Assembly: GCA_963736715.1 (NCBI GenBank)
Contig: CAVTQA010000020.1
Span: forward strand, 1-64,000
Source: AP-15 sp963736715
Lineage (GTDB): Bacteria; Pseudomonadota; Alphaproteobacteria; ATCC43930; CGMCC-115725
Direction of reading: 5' to 3'
Length of the DNA: 64,000 bases
Both the position numbers and the translations under genes were made by a program. Under the pieces are notes generated by a model. The model saw only the letters and a program-made list of their open reading frames with translations, did no database searches and had not been told where the DNA came from. Position 1 is the first letter of the stretch, and each line of letters opens with the position of its first letter. This document shows positions 43,428 to 52,707 of this stretch, in pieces.

Positions 43428-44399
43428 TCAAGAGCCGCGGGCGAGCGCCACCAGCAAAGTTGCGACGGTCGCGGCGGACACGGCGAGCGATACGCTGCCC
43501 CACCCGTTCTCCGACGCCCAGCCGCAGCCGATCAGCACTACATCGGCGGCGATCACCCGTTTGACCACGGCCGCGTGGCCGAGGCCGCGACGAACGGCCT
43601 GCTGGTAGAAATGCTCGCGGTGAGCCTGCCACACCCGCTCGCCGCGCAGCAAGCGTCGAACGAGCGTGATCGTCGCGTCCGCAAGGAAATAGAGCGGCAG
43701 GATAAGCGCGATCGTCCAGTGTCCGCGAACCGCGAGGTCGAGCAGCAAGAAGCCGAGCACATAACCGAGCGGCACGCTGCCGACATCGCCGAGGAAAATC
43801 CGCGCCGGCGACCAGTTCCAGACGAGAAAACCGATGGCCGCCCCAGTCACCGCGGCAGCAAGCGCGCGCAGCGCTGGATCCGAACCGGCTCCAACAGCCG
43901 TGAACAGCAGCAGACCTGCGCCGATTGCCGCAGCTTCGCTGCCGGCCAGCCCGTCGATCCCGTCCATGAAGTTGAACAGATTGATCCACCAGACCCAGAC
44001 GAGGCCGATCGCGACAAGAAAGAAAAGGTCCCGCGGCCCGGGCAGGACGAAGATGCCGATCGCCACGGCGGCGGATTGCGCGACCAGCCGTACGGGTGGG
44101 GAGAGATCACGCAGATCGTCGAGCCATGAAACCGCCGCCAGCAACACGGCGCCAAGGGCGATCCCAAAGACGCCTGACTGCGCCGAATCGGTTCGGGTGA
44201 GCAGGATCCAGGCCAGCAGTACCGAGCCGATCACCGCGATCCCGCCGCCGCGGGGTGTCGCCACCCAGTGGGATGATCGCTCGTTCGGGCGATCGAGGAT
44301 CTTCCGGTGGGCGAGGATCGGAATGAGCACCCTGGTCGTCAGGCAGGTCAGCAAGCCGGTCGTGACGGCGACCGCCACGGACCACACGGCCTCACCCAC
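43428..44399 (-). CDS. polyprenyl-phosphate sugar-1-phosphate transferase (WecA/MraY type)
   Basis: A 323-residue multi-pass membrane enzyme starting lipid-linked glycan synthesis. About ten helices are visible. Landmarks are SHWVATPRGGGIAVIG, the acidic SWLDDLRDLSP, the NFMDGIDGLAGSE catalytic motif, FLGDVGSVPLGY, and the Arg/His cytosolic loop RAHREHFYQQAVRRGLGHAAVV-like segment near 245-265. It belongs to the WecA/WbpL group rather than MraY by the loop. The ATG overlaps the heparinase stop by eight bases. It would supply undecaprenyl-PP-sugar to surface polysaccharide. Confidence 0.83.
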   Translation of the reverse strand: MGEAVWSVAVAVTTGLLTCLTTRVLIPILAHRKILDRPNERSSHWVATPRGGGIAVIGSVLLAWILLTRTDSAQSGVFGIALGAVLLAAVSWLDDLRDLSPPVRLVAQSAAVAIGIFVLPGPRDLFFLVAIGLVWVWWINLFNFMDGIDGLAGSEAAAIGAGLLLFTAVGAGSDPALRALAAAVTGAAIGFLVWNWSPARIFLGDVGSVPLGYVLGFLLLDLAVRGHWTIALILPLYFLADATITLVRRLLRGERVWQAHREHFYQQAVRRGLGHAAVVKRVIAADVVLIGCGWASENGWGSVSLAVSAATVATLLVALARGS

Positions 44400-46188
44400 C
44401 GCTGGGCGGTTGATCCTCGGGGGAGGAAGCCTGCGCGGCCGAATTCCTGGGAGCTTGATCTATCGGAAATTGATCATCCTGCACCTGATCCGCGATGGAC
44501 CTGCGCGGCTCTCGACGAATCGCCCAGCGCACCGTCACGCCCCCGGGCGGTACGGTCCCGCTCAGCACGACCTGCTGCGTCCTTCTCGCCTCGCCGGAGC
44601 CGAGATAGATGCTTTCGCCGAGACCCATCTCGCCGCCGGCGGCGCGCAGCCGCCACACGATGCCGCTCGCCATGCGCAGCAGCGCGGCACTGCCCTCTCG
44701 GACCAGCTCCGCCTGAACCGACGGGTGCAGGTGGAAGCGCACGGCAAAGGCCGCTCCGGGGAGACCGGTCAGCCGATCCTCGCCGCGCAAATCCTCGCCG
44801 TCGGCGGAAAGGAAGAGCTGGCGTGCATAGATCAGCCCGAAGCGTTCGCGATAGCCGTCATGCGTCGCGGAAATCCATTGCTGGCCCTCATGCTCGGCAC
44901 GCTCGCGAGCGACCGAGGCCGGGGTGCGGCCGAGTGTGCCGTCGGCACGGATCTCGACCGAGTTGGTGTCGGCGACGACCGTGACCGAATGTGCAGCGCT
45001 CGCCCGCGCGACCCGCCACCAATTAGGCTTGGGGCCGCGATAGGCGCCGCAATTGACGATGATCCGCTCGCGCTCATGGCTCAACTCGAAAGACAAGGGC
45101 CCGGCATGCGCGTGGTCGTCGAAGCCGCGCGTTGGCGGCTTCCCGGTGTCGATCAGAACGAGGCTCTTGAAGGCCTGCAGCCGGTCGAAGCCGGTGTCGG
45201 GCGCATGCGACGGCGCGCGCCCCTTGGTCTCGGACCGTGTCAGAATCAGGTCGATAAGAACCCCGTCTTCTTCGAGCGAATCGTTGAATAGCGCCAGCCG
45301 GCGGTCGCCATGGCGAAAAAAGCGCAGCATCGGCGCCATTCGCTCGATGGCATCTTTGAGCGCGGCCGGGACCTCGATCTGCGCTGATCGCAATACAGCC
45401 CGCGTATCGATCAAATCCTGTAGCACCTGCAATTGCAGCGACGGGCTGCGCGACAGGTGCCCGCCATCCGGAAGGATCTGAACCGACAACTCGCGTTCGA
45501 GGCTCTTGAGCACTCTTGCCAAGCGCGACTCGAACCCGCCGAGCACTGTCATGCCGGCGATCACGCCTTTGAGTGCTCGCACTCGGCCCGCACCGGCGAC
45601 CTCCCAGGAGGCGGTTCGCGCCAAGTGGCGGAGCTGGGCAACGAGGCTCGTCAGCATCTCCCGGCGCAGCGGATCGTCCTGATCGCGCCTCACGATCTCG
45701 TCGAAGTGCGCAATCCAGGCAAAGACCCGCGTCGCCAGCACGTCGGACCGCCATCCGATACCGGTCCAGCCGGTGTTCTCGGCGATCCAGCTTTGCACCA
45801 GGTCGCGCGTTGCTTCGCGCGCGCCGCCGCCCGCCGCGGCAAGATCGGCAATCCATCCGAAGCCGTGCCATGCAGCGAGCCATTGCAGCCCCGCCGAGGG
45901 CGGAAACCAGCGCGGCGCCGGGGCGCGGACAAGCTCGCCGGCGAGCTCGATCTCACCGGCAGCTATCGCTGCGCCGCGCTTGGCGTCACCTGGCCAGCGC
46001 TGAACAATTCTGAGCCGAAGGTCGGCGGGAACCTTTCCGACCAGGGTGTGCCGGTAGAGGCGACCCGCGGCGAGAGCCTGGAGGGCGTCCCGCCGCAACC
46101 GAGTCAACAGCCCGGGAGAATCGGATCCAACTCCGTGTGCGGCAATCGGTGGTCTACCCCTTCCGCTTCCGCTGGCGGCTGCCGTCAT
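44392..46188 (-). CDS. heparinase II/III family protein
   Basis: A protein of 598 residues from the ATG at 46188. The N-terminal alpha/alpha toroid contains WIAENTGWTGIGWRSDVLATRVFAWIAHFDEIV and SVQILPDGGHLSRSPSLQLQVLQDLIDTRAVL. The C-terminal beta-sandwich has HAHAGPLSFELSHERERIIVNCGAYRGP and SAAHSVTVVADTNSVEI. These are hallmarks of the Heparinase_II_III family, which cleaves acidic polysaccharides or processes exported glycans. It lies downstream of rsmB on the same strand. In alphaproteobacteria the rsmB-heparinase-purH order is common; here a WecA-type gene is inserted in it. Confidence 0.82.
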   Translation of the reverse strand: MTAAASGSGRGRPPIAAHGVGSDSPGLLTRLRRDALQALAAGRLYRHTLVGKVPADLRLRIVQRWPGDAKRGAAIAAGEIELAGELVRAPAPRWFPPSAGLQWLAAWHGFGWIADLAAAGGGAREATRDLVQSWIAENTGWTGIGWRSDVLATRVFAWIAHFDEIVRRDQDDPLRREMLTSLVAQLRHLARTASWEVAGAGRVRALKGVIAGMTVLGGFESRLARVLKSLERELSVQILPDGGHLSRSPSLQLQVLQDLIDTRAVLRSAQIEVPAALKDAIERMAPMLRFFRHGDRRLALFNDSLEEDGVLIDLILTRSETKGRAPSHAPDTGFDRLQAFKSLVLIDTGKPPTRGFDDHAHAGPLSFELSHERERIIVNCGAYRGPKPNWWRVARASAAHSVTVVADTNSVEIRADGTLGRTPASVARERAEHEGQQWISATHDGYRERFGLIYARQLFLSADGEDLRGEDRLTGLPGAAFAVRFHLHPSVQAELVREGSAALLRMASGIVWRLRAAGGEMGLGESIYLGSGEARRTQQVVLSGTVPPGGVTVRWAIRREPRRSIADQVQDDQFPIDQAPRNSAAQASSPEDQPPSGG

Positions 46189-46378
46189 CTGCCAGCCCCG
46201 CGCTGTATGACCTGGGCCGGCGCGACCGAAGGCCGCTTGCAAAAGCATTGCCGGAGAGGAAACCGCATACGGTCTCGTAACAAGGAAAGTCACCCACCGC
46301 AAGCCGCCGAGGATCGCGGGCAGGTAGAGCACTAGCGGAGCCCCGAGGATCGCACTCCCGTTGGGATATTTTTTTACT

Positions 46379-47674
46379 TTAAGGGCTGAGCTTCACCAGC
46401 CTTGCGCAGTAGAAGCCGTCGATGCCGTCGTATTCGCCGAAATGGCAGGGCAGGGTCCGCAGGTCTCCCTCCGGGGTGATCCATTCGGGGTTCGCGCCGA
46501 CCTCGTCGGGCCGAATCTCGCGCCGCTCCACCGATAGCCCGGCGTAAAGCAGAGCTTCGATGCGTTCCAGCCCTTCTTCCGGCTCCAGCGAACAGGTGCA
46601 GTAAATTAAAGTGCCACCGGGCTGGAGCATGTCGACGGCCGCCCGTAACAAATTCTCTTGAACCGCCGAGAGCCGCGCGACGTCCTCGGGCAATTTAAGA
46701 TGCGGCACGTCGGGGTGGCGGCGAATCGCGCCGGTCGTACTGCAAGGGGCGTCGAGCAGCACCGCCTCGACCGGATGCGGAGGGCGCCAGGTCAATGCAT
46801 CGGCCCCGACCGCCTCGACCGGCAGATCGAGCCGCTGCAGGTTGGCGACGAGCCGATCGAGACGGCGGGTCGAGCGGTCGACCGCCGTCACCCGAGCCCC
46901 GACGGCCGCGAGCTGCGCGGTTTTGCCCCCCGGTGCGGCACACAGATCGATCACCTCGCGTCCGGCAATATCGCCAAAAAGTCGTGCAGGCAGGGCCGCG
47001 GCGGCGTCCTGGACCCACCAAGCGCCCTCGGCATAACCGGGCAGGGTCGCGAGGGCGCCGCCCGCAGCCCGACGCAAGGTGCCGGTCGGGAGCAAGACCC
47101 CGTCGAGTGTGGCGCACCACGTCTCAGCGTCGTCGCGCAACGTGAGATCAAGGGGCGCTTCCTTTAAATGTGCGGTGGCGATAGCCCGAGCGGTCGCTTC
47201 CCCGTAGGTCCTGCTCCACGACCACCACAGCCAATCGGGCGTGTTGAGACGCGGGGCATCCTGCTCCTCGACACGAGCGGCGCCTTCGACACTCAACCGC
47301 CGCAACACGGCGTTGACCAGCCCCTTGTGCGATACAAACCCGCAGCTTTGCGCGATATCAACGCTGGTCGCCACCGCAGCATGCGGCGGGGTACGCAAAA
47401 ACAGCAGTTGCGCGACGCCAAGGCGCAAGATGTCCTGCACGACCGCCGCGCGCGGCGCCAGCGGCATATTGAGGCAATCGGCGATCAAGGCGTCGATCTG
47501 GCCCAGCCGGCGCAGCACCGTCGCAACCAAGAGTCGTGCAAAGGCGCGGTCGCGACCGGACAGCTGATGCATCGCAGAGCTGTCTTCGATCGCATCGTCG
47601 AGCGGTCGCTTGCGGCGGAGCACCGCACCGATCAGGTCGAGCGCAACGTGGCGTGCGGTCACCGCTTCGGACAT
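46379..47674 (-). CDS. rsmB: 16S rRNA (cytosine(967)-C(5))-methyltransferase
   Basis: A 431-residue enzyme methylating C967 of 16S rRNA. The N-terminal NusB-like domain has HVALDLIGAVLRRKRPLDDAI and KGLVNAVLRRLS. The methyltransferase part has IDLCAAPGGKTAQLAAVGARVTAVDRS, DAPCSTTGAIRRHPD at about residues 310-325 and CTCSLEPEEG near 361; the two cysteines in these are the general acid and nucleophile. The ATG at 47674 gives the standard length; the upstream frame adds a poorly conserved leader. Confidence 0.92.
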   Translation of the reverse strand: MSEAVTARHVALDLIGAVLRRKRPLDDAIEDSSAMHQLSGRDRAFARLLVATVLRRLGQIDALIADCLNMPLAPRAAVVQDILRLGVAQLLFLRTPPHAAVATSVDIAQSCGFVSHKGLVNAVLRRLSVEGAARVEEQDAPRLNTPDWLWWSWSRTYGEATARAIATAHLKEAPLDLTLRDDAETWCATLDGVLLPTGTLRRAAGGALATLPGYAEGAWWVQDAAAALPARLFGDIAGREVIDLCAAPGGKTAQLAAVGARVTAVDRSTRRLDRLVANLQRLDLPVEAVGADALTWRPPHPVEAVLLDAPCSTTGAIRRHPDVPHLKLPEDVARLSAVQENLLRAAVDMLQPGGTLIYCTCSLEPEEGLERIEALLYAGLSVERREIRPDEVGANPEWITPEGDLRTLPCHFGEYDGIDGFYCARLVKLSP

Positions 47675-47882
47675 CAAAGTTCTGATAAAGCCATTTACCG
47701 GGTGACACCCGTTCAAAAGATGTTGCCCGCTCCAACGCCTCCTTTCAACCTTTGTTCCCGCGTTCGGAACCAAACCTTGAAGACGCGCGTCTCACACTCC
47801 GCCTGTGTTTCGGGCGCTGGGATGAGGTATTATTGAGGAGCGCCGTTGCTTTTTTTTCGCTCGTTCGGCCTAACTCTACGAA

Positions 47883-48758
47883 ATGAATTTCGAATCGGGG
47901 AGGGAAATGAGTTGCATCTTCGGCGCGCCGTTGTCGGAAGCCGCGGGCGTCACGATCACCGGTCTCGACCTGTCGACACCGCTGCCGCCGAGCTGTCGGG
48001 AGCAGATCCGCGAGGCGTTTCGCATCCATCACGTCGTGGTGTTTCCCGAACAGGTGCTGAGCCGGGAACAGCAATTCGAGTTTATAGCCAATTTCGGGGA
48101 GATCGAGCGCCACGGCGGGCGAAACGCACAAACAAAGCGTTATTCGGCCGCTCACGTAATCTCGAATCTCGACAGTGACGGCAATCCCGTGAACCGGTCC
48201 TCGTCACCGGTCAGCAACTACCGCTGGCACACCGACAAATCTTATTACCCTGTGCCGCCGATGATGACCGCGCTCTATGCGGTCGAGCTGCCGCCGCACG
48301 GCGGCGATACGGAATTTGCCAATACCGCCCTGGGTTATGCCGCGCTGGCCGAGGCAACAAAACGTCAGATTAAGGGATTGCGGGTCGTGTTTTATTGGGG
48401 AGCGGGCGCCCGCGAACCGGACGCAAGCCCGCGTTCGCCAGCGGATTTGCGGGAACACCCGCCGGTCGACCATCCACTGGTGCGCACCCATCCGGAAACG
48501 GGCAGAAAGGCGCTTTATCTCGGCAATCATGCCTCCCACATTCTCGGGATGCCCGAGGCGGAAGGAAGGGCGCTCCTCGACGAACTGCTGGAGCACACGA
48601 CGAAGCCGCAATTCGTCTATACCCACCGCTGGCGCATCGGCGATCTGGTGATGTGGGACAATCGCTGCCTCCTTCACCGCGCCGTGGCCAATTACGAAAT
48701 CGGCCGACATCGGCGCGTCCTGCACCGCAGCGTGGTTCGCGGCACGGTGCCGTTCTGA
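47883..48758 (+). CDS. TauD/TfdA-family dioxygenase
   Basis: A 291-residue Fe(II)/2-oxoglutarate oxygenase. The iron ligands are His and Asp in YRWHTDKSYYPVPPMMTALYAV, about residues 114-117, and the distal His in CLLHRAVANYEIGRHRRVLHR near 263. The R at the end of that stretch would bind 2-oxoglutarate. N-terminal GVTITGLDLSTPLPPSCREQI is typical. Substrates in the family include taurine, sulfonates and chlorophenoxy acids, and this one cannot be assigned. The ATG at 47883 or one at 47907 may be the start. The MFS gene follows 18 bases later. Confidence 0.85.
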   Translation: MNFESGREMSCIFGAPLSEAAGVTITGLDLSTPLPPSCREQIREAFRIHHVVVFPEQVLSREQQFEFIANFGEIERHGGRNAQTKRYSAAHVISNLDSDGNPVNRSSSPVSNYRWHTDKSYYPVPPMMTALYAVELPPHGGDTEFANTALGYAALAEATKRQIKGLRVVFYWGAGAREPDASPRSPADLREHPPVDHPLVRTHPETGRKALYLGNHASHILGMPEAEGRALLDELLEHTTKPQFVYTHRWRIGDLVMWDNRCLLHRAVANYEIGRHRRVLHRSVVRGTVPF

Positions 48759-48776
48759 TCCGTCCGGCTGGCGTTT

Positions 48777-50021
48777 ATGAGCCCTCGGGCACCCCTCGGC
48801 CTCCTGGTCGCGGTAGCCGCGATCGCGCCGGCGGCGCTGCACATGCCGGTGCCGTCGCTGCCGTTGCTGGCCGTGGCGTTCGCAGCCCCCGCCGGCACGG
48901 TCCAGCTGATATTGACGCTCTTTCTCGCCGGTATCGCCATCGGGCAGCTCGTCTATGGTCCCGTCTCCGATCGCTTCGGACGCCGCCCGGTGCTGATCGC
49001 CGGGCTCGCCCTGTTCCTCGCCGGGACTGTGGTGTGCGGGCTCGCCTGGTCGTTGCCGATGCTGATTGTCGGCCGCGTGATCGAGGCCTGCGGCGGGTGC
49101 GCCGGCATGGTGCTGGGCCGGGCGATCGTGCGCGACCTGTTCGACCGCGAGCGCTCGGCAAGCGCGATCGCGACGATCATGATGGCGATGAGCCTGGCGC
49201 CTTCGATATCGCCGGCGATCGGCGCATACTTGGCCCAATGGGTCGGCTGGCGCGCCGATTTCGCGCTTCTCGGCGCGCTCGGTGCGGCGGTGCTGGTCCT
49301 GACGGCGGCGCGTCTCGAAGAAACCCATCGCAATCCCGCGCCGGCCAATCTGGCAGCAATGGGTCGGTCCTTCGTGCTGCTGCTGCGTTCCCCGCCCTTT
49401 CTCGGCTTTGCGTTGACGACCGCCTTCACGAGCGCCTCATGGTTCACTTTTTTGGCGAGCGCGCCTTACCTCTTGTCCGAGGTGCTGCATGAGCCGCTGA
49501 GCACATACGGGCTGATGATCCTGCTGCCAATGGCCGCTTATATCGTCGGCAATGCCGGTGTCGCGCGCTTGTCCGTGGCCGTCGGCAGCGCCCGTCTTCT
49601 GATCGTCGGCCTGACATTGTCGCTCGCCTCGGGCGTAATGCTCGCGGTCTGGTGTCTCGTCGAGCTGACGCCGTGGGCGTTGTTCGTGCCGATGGCGATC
49701 AGCTCCATCGGCAACGGTCTGAGCCAACCTCCGGCGCTCGCGGCCGGTCTCAGCGTCCACCCGCGCATCGCCGGCGCTGCTTCCGGGCTGCTCGGGTTCT
49801 TGCAGATGATGATCGCGGCGCTCGGCACATTGCTGATCGGCCGACTGCCGCAACACAGCGCTCTGTCGATGGTCGTCGTCGTCGTCGCATCCCTGGCGCT
49901 CGCCCTGGTTTTCGGCCTCCTCGCCTTGCGTCGGCCCGGCGCAGCCGCCACACCCGGCTCGATCCGCGCGGCTCAGTCCCGAGGCCGCGAAGCGATCCTC
50001 GAGGTCGCGAAGCGATCCTGA
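48777..50021 (+). CDS. MFS drug/sulfonamide pump (Bcr/CflA type)
   Basis: A 414-residue transporter with about twelve helices. The motif A loop YGPVSDRFGRRPVLIAG is near residue 60, and IEACGGCAGMVLGRAIVRDLF near 110 fits the Bcr/CflA subfamily, which exports bicyclomycin, sulfonamides or sugars. The last 22 residues (GSIRAAQSRGREAILEVAKRS) are not membrane-like and correspond to a repeat that also occurs at 54650, so the original end has been replaced. The gene may be co-transcribed with the TauD-type gene, making it a candidate exporter of the product or substrate. Confidence 0.85.
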   Translation: MSPRAPLGLLVAVAAIAPAALHMPVPSLPLLAVAFAAPAGTVQLILTLFLAGIAIGQLVYGPVSDRFGRRPVLIAGLALFLAGTVVCGLAWSLPMLIVGRVIEACGGCAGMVLGRAIVRDLFDRERSASAIATIMMAMSLAPSISPAIGAYLAQWVGWRADFALLGALGAAVLVLTAARLEETHRNPAPANLAAMGRSFVLLLRSPPFLGFALTTAFTSASWFTFLASAPYLLSEVLHEPLSTYGLMILLPMAAYIVGNAGVARLSVAVGSARLLIVGLTLSLASGVMLAVWCLVELTPWALFVPMAISSIGNGLSQPPALAAGLSVHPRIAGAASGLLGFLQMMIAALGTLLIGRLPQHSALSMVVVVVASLALALVFGLLALRRPGAAATPGSIRAAQSRGREAILEVAKRS

Positions 50022-50377
50022 CAAGCTCCACTCCCCCCACGTGTGACCGGCATTACTTCTCCTCAGCCGTAAAGACACCATCCCAGTTCTGCGGCGGAGC
50101 CTCGATCTGGAACTGCGCGATCCGCCGCCGGTAGAGGTCGTAGACGGGCGCGAGATGGCGTGCCGCGGCGAGCAGCCGTCATCGAGGAGGCGCAGTGCCG
50201 CCGCCCAATCCTGTCCCCGGTAAGCCCTCAGCAGCGCCGAATACCGGTCGATAAATTACGCCTTCTCGATCTCTTCCGGGGCAGCGTGTACATCCCGGCT
50301 GGGTTTTGCCTTTAACGCAAGAGGTCGATCTCGATCAATTCCGGACCGTCGAGCCGCGCAGCCGTCTCCTCGCCACC
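49956..50377. repeat. duplicated segment, copy 1 (of 54650-55058)
   Basis: From GGCTCGATC at 49956 to GTCTCCTCGCC at 50377 the sequence matches 54650-55058 at roughly 85-90 percent by eye, with a few indels. It comprises the last codons of the MFS gene, a short spacer with a tandem GAGGCCGCGAAGCGATCCT-type repeat (about 49980-50018), and the 3' part of a CHASE2 cyclase gene. The right end coincides with a DUF5681 start relic at 50378-50415. Confidence 0.75.
50053..50377 (-). pseudogene. decayed 3' end of a CHASE2 adenylate cyclase gene
   Basis: The minus strand encodes EETAARLDGPELIEIDLL, then after a shift and a stop (KA*FID) RYSALLRAYRGQDWAAALRLLDDG, and ends with AQFQIEAPPQNWDGVFTAEEK and TAA. 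This parallels residues near the end of the cyclase at 54726-56994. It has its own stop codon and frameshifts, so it decayed independently. Upstream (to the right) it is fused at 50378 to IPDLNLIKQVKQA, the start of a DUF5681-like protein. Confidence 0.65.
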
Positions 50378-50415
50378 GCCTGTTTCACCTGTTTTATCAG
50401 GTTGAGATCAGGTAT

Positions 50416-50859
50416 CGCCAACTCCCATCAAAATAAACCTTCCAAAATAACCTTGGCAGACCGCAGCCGCCGACACCGACGAAATTACCATGCGATTGTG
50501 GCAACCACATGGTGGATCGGCCTTCACCGGGCGATGGCAGCGTCGGAGCCCCAAGCCGGACGTCGCAGGCGGGCTCGGGGGTCTCGTTGGGCGTCGGCAA
50601 TGGGTGGAAAACGCCCATTCCCGCCTGGTCGCGCCATTGACACTCATTCGGGGTGAGGCGACATGACCGGACGGATGGCCTCACGCCGCTGCGTCGCGCT
50701 GCTGCCGCTCGAGCGATGGAGTTGCTGTGCCGCGAACGTAAAATTCGCATTCCGTCGCCGAAAACCTTGACACCCTATTGCAATAGATCCCGCGAACGGC
50801 GAAAATAGATGCGTAACTTCGCGTTCCCAGAAGCTCGGTCTCAAACTGGAGGAACGGTG
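50416..50859. other. no recognisable gene; promoter region of the tectonin gene
   Basis: No conserved frame is seen between the DUF5681 relic and the tectonin-repeat gene. A CTTGACACC stretch at about 50767 could be a -35 box, but no good -10 box lies at the right distance. Just before the gene, GGAGGAACGGTG provides a strong ribosome site. Confidence 0.4.
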
Positions 50860-51726
50860 ATGAAGCGCGCTCCGTTCTGGCTCTCCTTGGTTTTGTTGTG
50901 CAGCGTGATGCCCATATGTGCATCAGCACAATCCTTCAGCCCGGTTCCGGGGCAACTAACCAGCATCTCTGTTGGGGGCACGCAGACGGGCGCGGCCGCA
51001 GTTTGGGGGATCAATAGCGCCCAGAACATCTTCGAATTCGACGGTATGGCGTTTCAAAACATACCGGGGAATTTGACACAAATTGCCGTGGATGGCGACA
51101 CCGTTTGGGGCATAAACGCCAATGGAAGTGTTTTTAAACTCGATCCGGACCAGGCAATGTTTGTCCAGATCCCAGGGAACCTCAGTCAAATCGCCGCGCA
51201 CGGCGGTGCTACCTGGGGAATCGACGCCAATCAGAACGTTTACCAATACGATGGCACGGGCTTCGTGCAGGTCCCTGGAAAGCTCACCCAAATCGCCGTA
51301 GATGGCCCGGCCGTTTGGGGGATAAACGCTAGTCAAAATGTGTTCGTATTCAATGAGATAACAATTGACGGCAATACGCTAGAGAGAGGGTTCCGGCAAA
51401 TTCCAGGGAGTCTTACGGCAATCGCTGTTGGTGTCCTGGGCACGGAGGTGTGGGGAATCGACGCCAACCAGAACGTCTTCCGGTTAGATGCTACCTCGCT
51501 AACCTTCGTCAACGTCCCAGGGAAACTCAAATCCATTGCGGTAGGTGGGCCACTTCTCGGTCCCATAGGCGTATGGGGAATCAACGTCAACCAGAATATC
51601 TTCGTGTTTGATTTTACCTCGCAACAATTCGAGCAGGTTCCTGGGCAGCTGACTCAGATCTCTGTATTTGGACTGGTTGTGTGGGGAATTAACGCCAACC
51701 AGAATGTTTTTCGATTAGCGTTTTGA
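50860..51726 (+). CDS. secreted tectonin-repeat beta-propeller protein
   Basis: A 288-residue protein with a signal peptide (MKRAPFWLSLVLLCSVMPICASA). The rest consists of seven tandem repeats, each with a core like AVWGINANQNVFRLD followed by a P-G-LTQIAV strand. The copies start at roughly residues 46, 84, 122, 155, 204, 244 and 275. This is the tectonin pattern known from fungal, invertebrate and a few bacterial lectins that bind methylated glycans or lipopolysaccharide. Six blades are usual; seven here, the last ending right at the C-terminus. The ATG at 50860 has an ideal GGAGGAA site. It might bind surface glycans of other organisms; this is inference. Confidence 0.8.
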   Translation: MKRAPFWLSLVLLCSVMPICASAQSFSPVPGQLTSISVGGTQTGAAAVWGINSAQNIFEFDGMAFQNIPGNLTQIAVDGDTVWGINANGSVFKLDPDQAMFVQIPGNLSQIAAHGGATWGIDANQNVYQYDGTGFVQVPGKLTQIAVDGPAVWGINASQNVFVFNEITIDGNTLERGFRQIPGSLTAIAVGVLGTEVWGIDANQNVFRLDATSLTFVNVPGKLKSIAVGGPLLGPIGVWGINVNQNIFVFDFTSQQFEQVPGQLTQISVFGLVVWGINANQNVFRLAF

Positions 51727-51928
51727 AGAAGAGATCTGGACCGACATTCGTCAAATTCCCGCTGTTTTGGGGCCAGGATCCGCTTGGGCAACGGCAATCG
51801 TGCTCAGCGTGAGCAAAGGCTATCGAAGCCAGCCGTTGATGGCACCGGAACCGCGAAGCGCGCTGATTTGGTGAGATCAAAGCACACCTTTGCCGTCGTC
51901 GCCTGCCGCATTTGATCCCTTTGCCCCC

Positions 51929-52330
51929 TCATGCTGGCGCAGGCGGTACCCGCAGCCGAGCGATCAGCGACAGGATGTCGGGCGAACATCTGCGGCGACA
52001 CCCGACCCTCGGCCTTTGAAACGCGACATAGCGCCCGTGGCGAACGATCTTCGCGCCGATCTTGATCAGCTTCTCGCGCAGGCTGCTCAGGGACCACAGC
52101 TCCGCCGTCTTCCGCATCGCCAGCGTCCGCATGAAATCCCAAGATTATAGGCCAGCACATGAAGCTGGTGACGCACGGTGTGGGCGGCGAAGGTCCGATA
52201 TGACAGCCGCGTCTACTTGATCGCGCCCTTACCCTCTTTGATCCACTGCTCAGCTGCTCAGCCGTGCCGCGCCGGTTGTAGATGGCGACAACTCGCTCGG
52301 CCGGGCCTCCCAGATTGGTTTGCTAGTCTC
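51929..52330 (-). mobile_element. IS1380-family transposase 3' fragment
   Basis: Read on the minus strand, the fragment contains WIKEGKGAIK-like sense and TFAAHTVRHQLHVLAYNLG-like sense (52140-52250, in a damaged frame). It then gives MRTLAMRKTAELWSLSSLREKLIKIGAKIVRHGRYVAFQ (about 52020-52132) and DILSLIARLRVPPAPA. These are the C-terminal features of IS1380 transposases. The N-terminal half, ends and repeats are absent. It is a relic with several indels. Confidence 0.65.
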
Positions 52331-52707
52331 CGGACGTTCAATAGATCGCCACCAGCCCCGGCTCCGCTGAAACTGCACGGAAGCAGCCACAGGCGAAGGT
52401 CGGCTTAGGGTCGACGGCGGTCCCTCCTTTATCGCGCGGAGATCGGCAGCAGTGGGTGGATTCCGGACCTTCGCCGGGACCCACTCGGGCGACAAGGTTG
52501 CGCCAAAGCAGCCAGTGGCCGTCAGAACTTTGGCGGCTGAGCGCCACTCTTATGCCCGCTGGCGCCCGGGGCACGTGGCCATTTCAGAGTGGAAGCTAAC
52601 CGAGTTAAGGTAATCGCGCGGTCACACCCCGACGGCTCATGAGCGAACGATCGACCAGAGCGGAAATGGGTGTCAGAAACTATTTGATCGAAGGCTGTAG
52701 GCGCCCG
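52331..52707. other. no recognisable gene
   Basis: The spacer between the IS1380 relic and the intact ISNCY element has short frames without conserved motifs on either strand. No promoter or repeat stands out apart from the left inverted repeat of the IS beginning at 52708. Confidence 0.35.

Noticed and set aside
43834..45291. A 485-codon plus-strand frame across the WecA-type and heparinase genes
   Set aside because: Spans two genes whose own frames carry strong conserved motifs; no start context or domain.
48204..49328. A 374-codon minus-strand frame rich in His, Arg, Gln and Asp across the dioxygenase and MFS genes
   Set aside because: It mirrors the codon bias of the plus-strand genes and has no domain-like pattern.
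50760..50790. TTGACA-like box before the tectonin gene as a promoter
   Set aside because: No acceptable -10 box occurs 16-18 bases downstream.
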